NCBI GenBank assembly: GCA_938004375.1
Contig: CALKWH010000378.1
Span: forward strand, 1 to 13,507
Source of the DNA: an uncultured Pseudomonadota bacterium
GTDB taxonomy: Bacteria; Myxococcota_A; Polyangia; HGW-17
Reading direction: 5' to 3'
DNA length: 13,507 nucleotides
In this document: piece by piece, positions 11,928 to 13,507 of the stretch
Position numbering within the stretch: position 1 is the stretch's first letter
How the letters are laid out: each line of letters starts with the position of its first letter
The notes under the pieces: model-generated
Databases searched by the model: none
Told to the model about the DNA's origin: nothing
Seen by the model: the letters and a program-made list of their open reading frames with translations, nothing else
Position numbers and translations under genes: made by a program

Positions 11928-13238
11928 ATGGACAATCACCTCTTCAACCGCCCGGTGAAGTCCGATGGAATCACCACCGTGGCCGAGGCCCAGGCGTACC
12001 TGTTCGCCCTGCGGCGCTTTGGCGTGAAGTGGGGACTCGGACCCACCGCCGCCGCCCTGCGCGCACTGGGCTCTCCCCAGGGCGCTTTTCCCGCCGTCCA
12101 CGTCGCCGGCACCAACGGCAAGGGCTCCACCGCGGCCATGACCGCCGCGCTGCTCACCGCCCAGGGCCTGCGCTGCGGGCTCTTCACCTCGCCGCACCTG
12201 GAGCGCTTCTCCGAGCGCATCCGCGTCGACGGCGTGGAGCTCGACGACGAGGCGCTGATCGAGACGTTGGCTCGGGTGCGCGACACCGGTGTGCCCCTGT
12301 CGTTTTTCGAGACCGCGTTCTGCATGGCCATGCTGCACTTCGCCGAGGTCCGGGTGGACGTGGCCGTGGTCGAAGTCGGCCTGGGAGGGCGGCTGGACGC
12401 CACCCAGTGGATCCGCCCGTGCGCGTCGGCCATCACCTCGCTTGGGGAGGACCACGCCCTCTCGCTCACCACCGATCCGGCGCGCGTGGCCTGGGAGAAG
12501 GCCTCCATCGCGGCGCCCGGCGTACCTTTCGTGGTGCCGCCGGGGCTCACGCGGGTCCAGGAGCAGGTCGTGCTGGCCACGCTGGCCGGCCGTGGGGCCC
12601 TGGCGCTGGTTCGAGGGCGGGACTGGGACTTCACGGCCGGAGTCGATGGGGAGCGGGTGGATTGGCGCTTCCGCGACGAGCCCGCCGTCCGGATGCCGGT
12701 GCCGCTTTCCGGAGTGCACATGCCCGCCAACTGCGCCATCGCGCTGACCCTGGCGCGCCTGGCCGTCGGGCGCCCGCTGGAACTGCGCGCCCCGTTCGCC
12801 GGATTCTGCTGGCCCGGGCGCCTGGAGTCGATCGACGGACTCTACCTCGACGGTGCCCACAACCCGCCGGCGCTAGCGTCCATGGCCGACACGCTCTGGA
12901 AACTGGGCCTCGCCCCCCTGCCGGTGGTGGTGGGGTTCATGGCCGACAAGGACGTGGACCGCTCGCTGCGCCTGCTCGCCCCGGTCGCCTCGGGTTTCGT
13001 CTGCACCCAGGTGGCGGGTGCCGACCGTGCCCTGTCGGCCGCCGCGTTGGCCGACCGCGTCCGCGCCCTGGACCTGCCGCTCCTGGCGACGGCGCCGGAC
13101 CTGTCCGACGCCCTCGCGCTCGTCCAGCGCCCAGCGCCGGTGACCGGCTCCTTCTACCTCGTCGGCGCTGCCCGCTCCAACCTGCTGCGCCGCGCTCCCG
13201 CCGACGCGCGCCTGACGGACCCCGCCCCCCGCACCTGA
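11928..13238 (+). CDS. folC: Dihydrofolate synthase/folylpolyglutamate synthase
   Basis: The 436 aa are typical of FolC. It joins glutamate to dihydropteroate and then lengthens the glutamate tail of folates, using ATP. Mur-ligase-type motifs are complete: ATP loop HVAGTNGKGST (58-68), FTSPHLERFSERIRVDG (86-102), VEVGLGGRLDATQ (148-160), the carbamylated-lysine region WEKASIAAPGVP (K191), SGVHMPANCAIAL (261-273) and LYLDGAHNPPAL (305-316). The ATG at 11928 has a weak GGGACGAG upstream; no better start is close. It lies 22 bp behind the Crp-like gene. The usual neighbour accD is not visible here. Whether it does both reactions cannot be told by eye. Confidence 0.95.
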   Translation: MDNHLFNRPVKSDGITTVAEAQAYLFALRRFGVKWGLGPTAAALRALGSPQGAFPAVHVAGTNGKGSTAAMTAALLTAQGLRCGLFTSPHLERFSERIRVDGVELDDEALIETLARVRDTGVPLSFFETAFCMAMLHFAEVRVDVAVVEVGLGGRLDATQWIRPCASAITSLGEDHALSLTTDPARVAWEKASIAAPGVPFVVPPGLTRVQEQVVLATLAGRGALALVRGRDWDFTAGVDGERVDWRFRDEPAVRMPVPLSGVHMPANCAIALTLARLAVGRPLELRAPFAGFCWPGRLESIDGLYLDGAHNPPALASMADTLWKLGLAPLPVVVGFMADKDVDRSLRLLAPVASGFVCTQVAGADRALSAAALADRVRALDLPLLATAPDLSDALALVQRPAPVTGSFYLVGAARSNLLRRAPADARLTDPAPRT

Positions 13239-13507
13239 TGATGACCCATCTTATATGACCCACCACGCCTCGGTTTTCAAACCTGACGCCAGGGGCGCGC
13301 GATGATGGGTTGTGACGCCGCTGGGTGAGTTCATGGTATGGGATTTGTCGAAAAAACCGCTTTGGAATTGGGTGCAATTTGCGGGCGTTGGGTGTATTAG
13401 GCATCGCCAGGATACAGTGAGGCGAATGCGAAGCAGGGCATCATCGCGGCGGAAATGGCGCTCTGGGCGCCGATGGTGGCGCGGGAATCAGCGCAGCGGT
13501 TCGATCG
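13239..13507. other. Flank after folC without a recognised gene
   Basis: No convincing start-stop frame is present. The stretch holds two ATGACCCA words 14 bp apart (13241, 13255), an ACCCATC/GATGGGT inverted pair (13244-13250, 13304-13310), and GGCGC-N5-GCGCC (13457-13471). Minus-strand frame 13397-13507 is open to the window end (36 codons, ending LYPGDA) and could be the end of a gene, but I do not recognise it. Confidence 0.5.

Noticed and set aside
11838..12860. 340-codon minus-strand ORF over folC
   Set aside because: It is antisense to folC, which has complete family motifs. It is a shadow frame.
12937..13404. 155-codon minus-strand ORF at the end of folC
   Set aside because: Most of it is antisense to folC, and the part outside it (13239-13404) has no recognised domain or good SD.

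Overview
The window is a G+C-rich bacterial metagenome-style contig. Bases 1-47 are not genomic: they are an Illumina P7-side adapter with an index, so the biological sequence starts at about base 48. The housekeeping genes on the right (rsmD-coaD, a Crp/Fnr-like regulator and folC) point to a proteobacterium-like organism. CoaD and the cyclic-nucleotide regulator look most like Desulfobacterota (Deltaproteobacteria) homologues to me, but this is recollection and not a search result.

Region 1 (48-5605, all minus strand) is a compact accessory region that looks like part of an integrated phage, satellite or plasmid-like element. Transcription runs right to left. A first set of four orphan small genes (5605 to 4709) is joined end to end by 4-bp stop/start overlaps. 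The fourth, a 54-codon gene at 4709-4873, is shorter than common ORF cut-offs. After a 130-bp regulatory gap with two sigma70-like promoters and small palindromes comes a second chain. It holds a basic/proline-rich 121-aa protein, an 830-aa primase/SF3-type helicase, a 122-aa protein, a 131-aa HTH protein, a possible 55-aa ORF, a 76-aa excisionase-type HTH protein, and an unknown protein cut by the contig end. Most junctions are 4-bp overlaps. Short SD-containing sequences are repeated at gene junctions. No integrase, capsid or terminase large subunit lies in the window.

Region 2 (about 5606-6265) has no convincing gene. It is AT-richer and holds hexamer tandem repeats on both strands, a long imperfect hairpin (5944-6020), and two inverted copies of a 30-nt sequence. 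It may be an interspersed-repeat (MITE/REP-like) island at the accessory/chromosome junction.

Region 3 (6266-9978, plus strand) carries a GNAT acetyltransferase, a TetR-family regulator, a cytoplasmic GH13 alpha-amylase-family enzyme, and an unusual GNAT-DUF3783-like fusion with a 7-residue tandem-repeat linker. Matching ATATACC-N4-GGTATAY palindromes lie at the tetR promoter and in front of the GH13 gene. This makes a self-contained predicted regulon: the TetR protein probably represses itself and the GH13 gene.

Region 4 (9968-13238) holds coaD and rsmD on the minus strand as an overlapping pair, and divergently a Crp/Fnr-like regulator followed closely by folC. The last 269 bases hold no recognisable gene.
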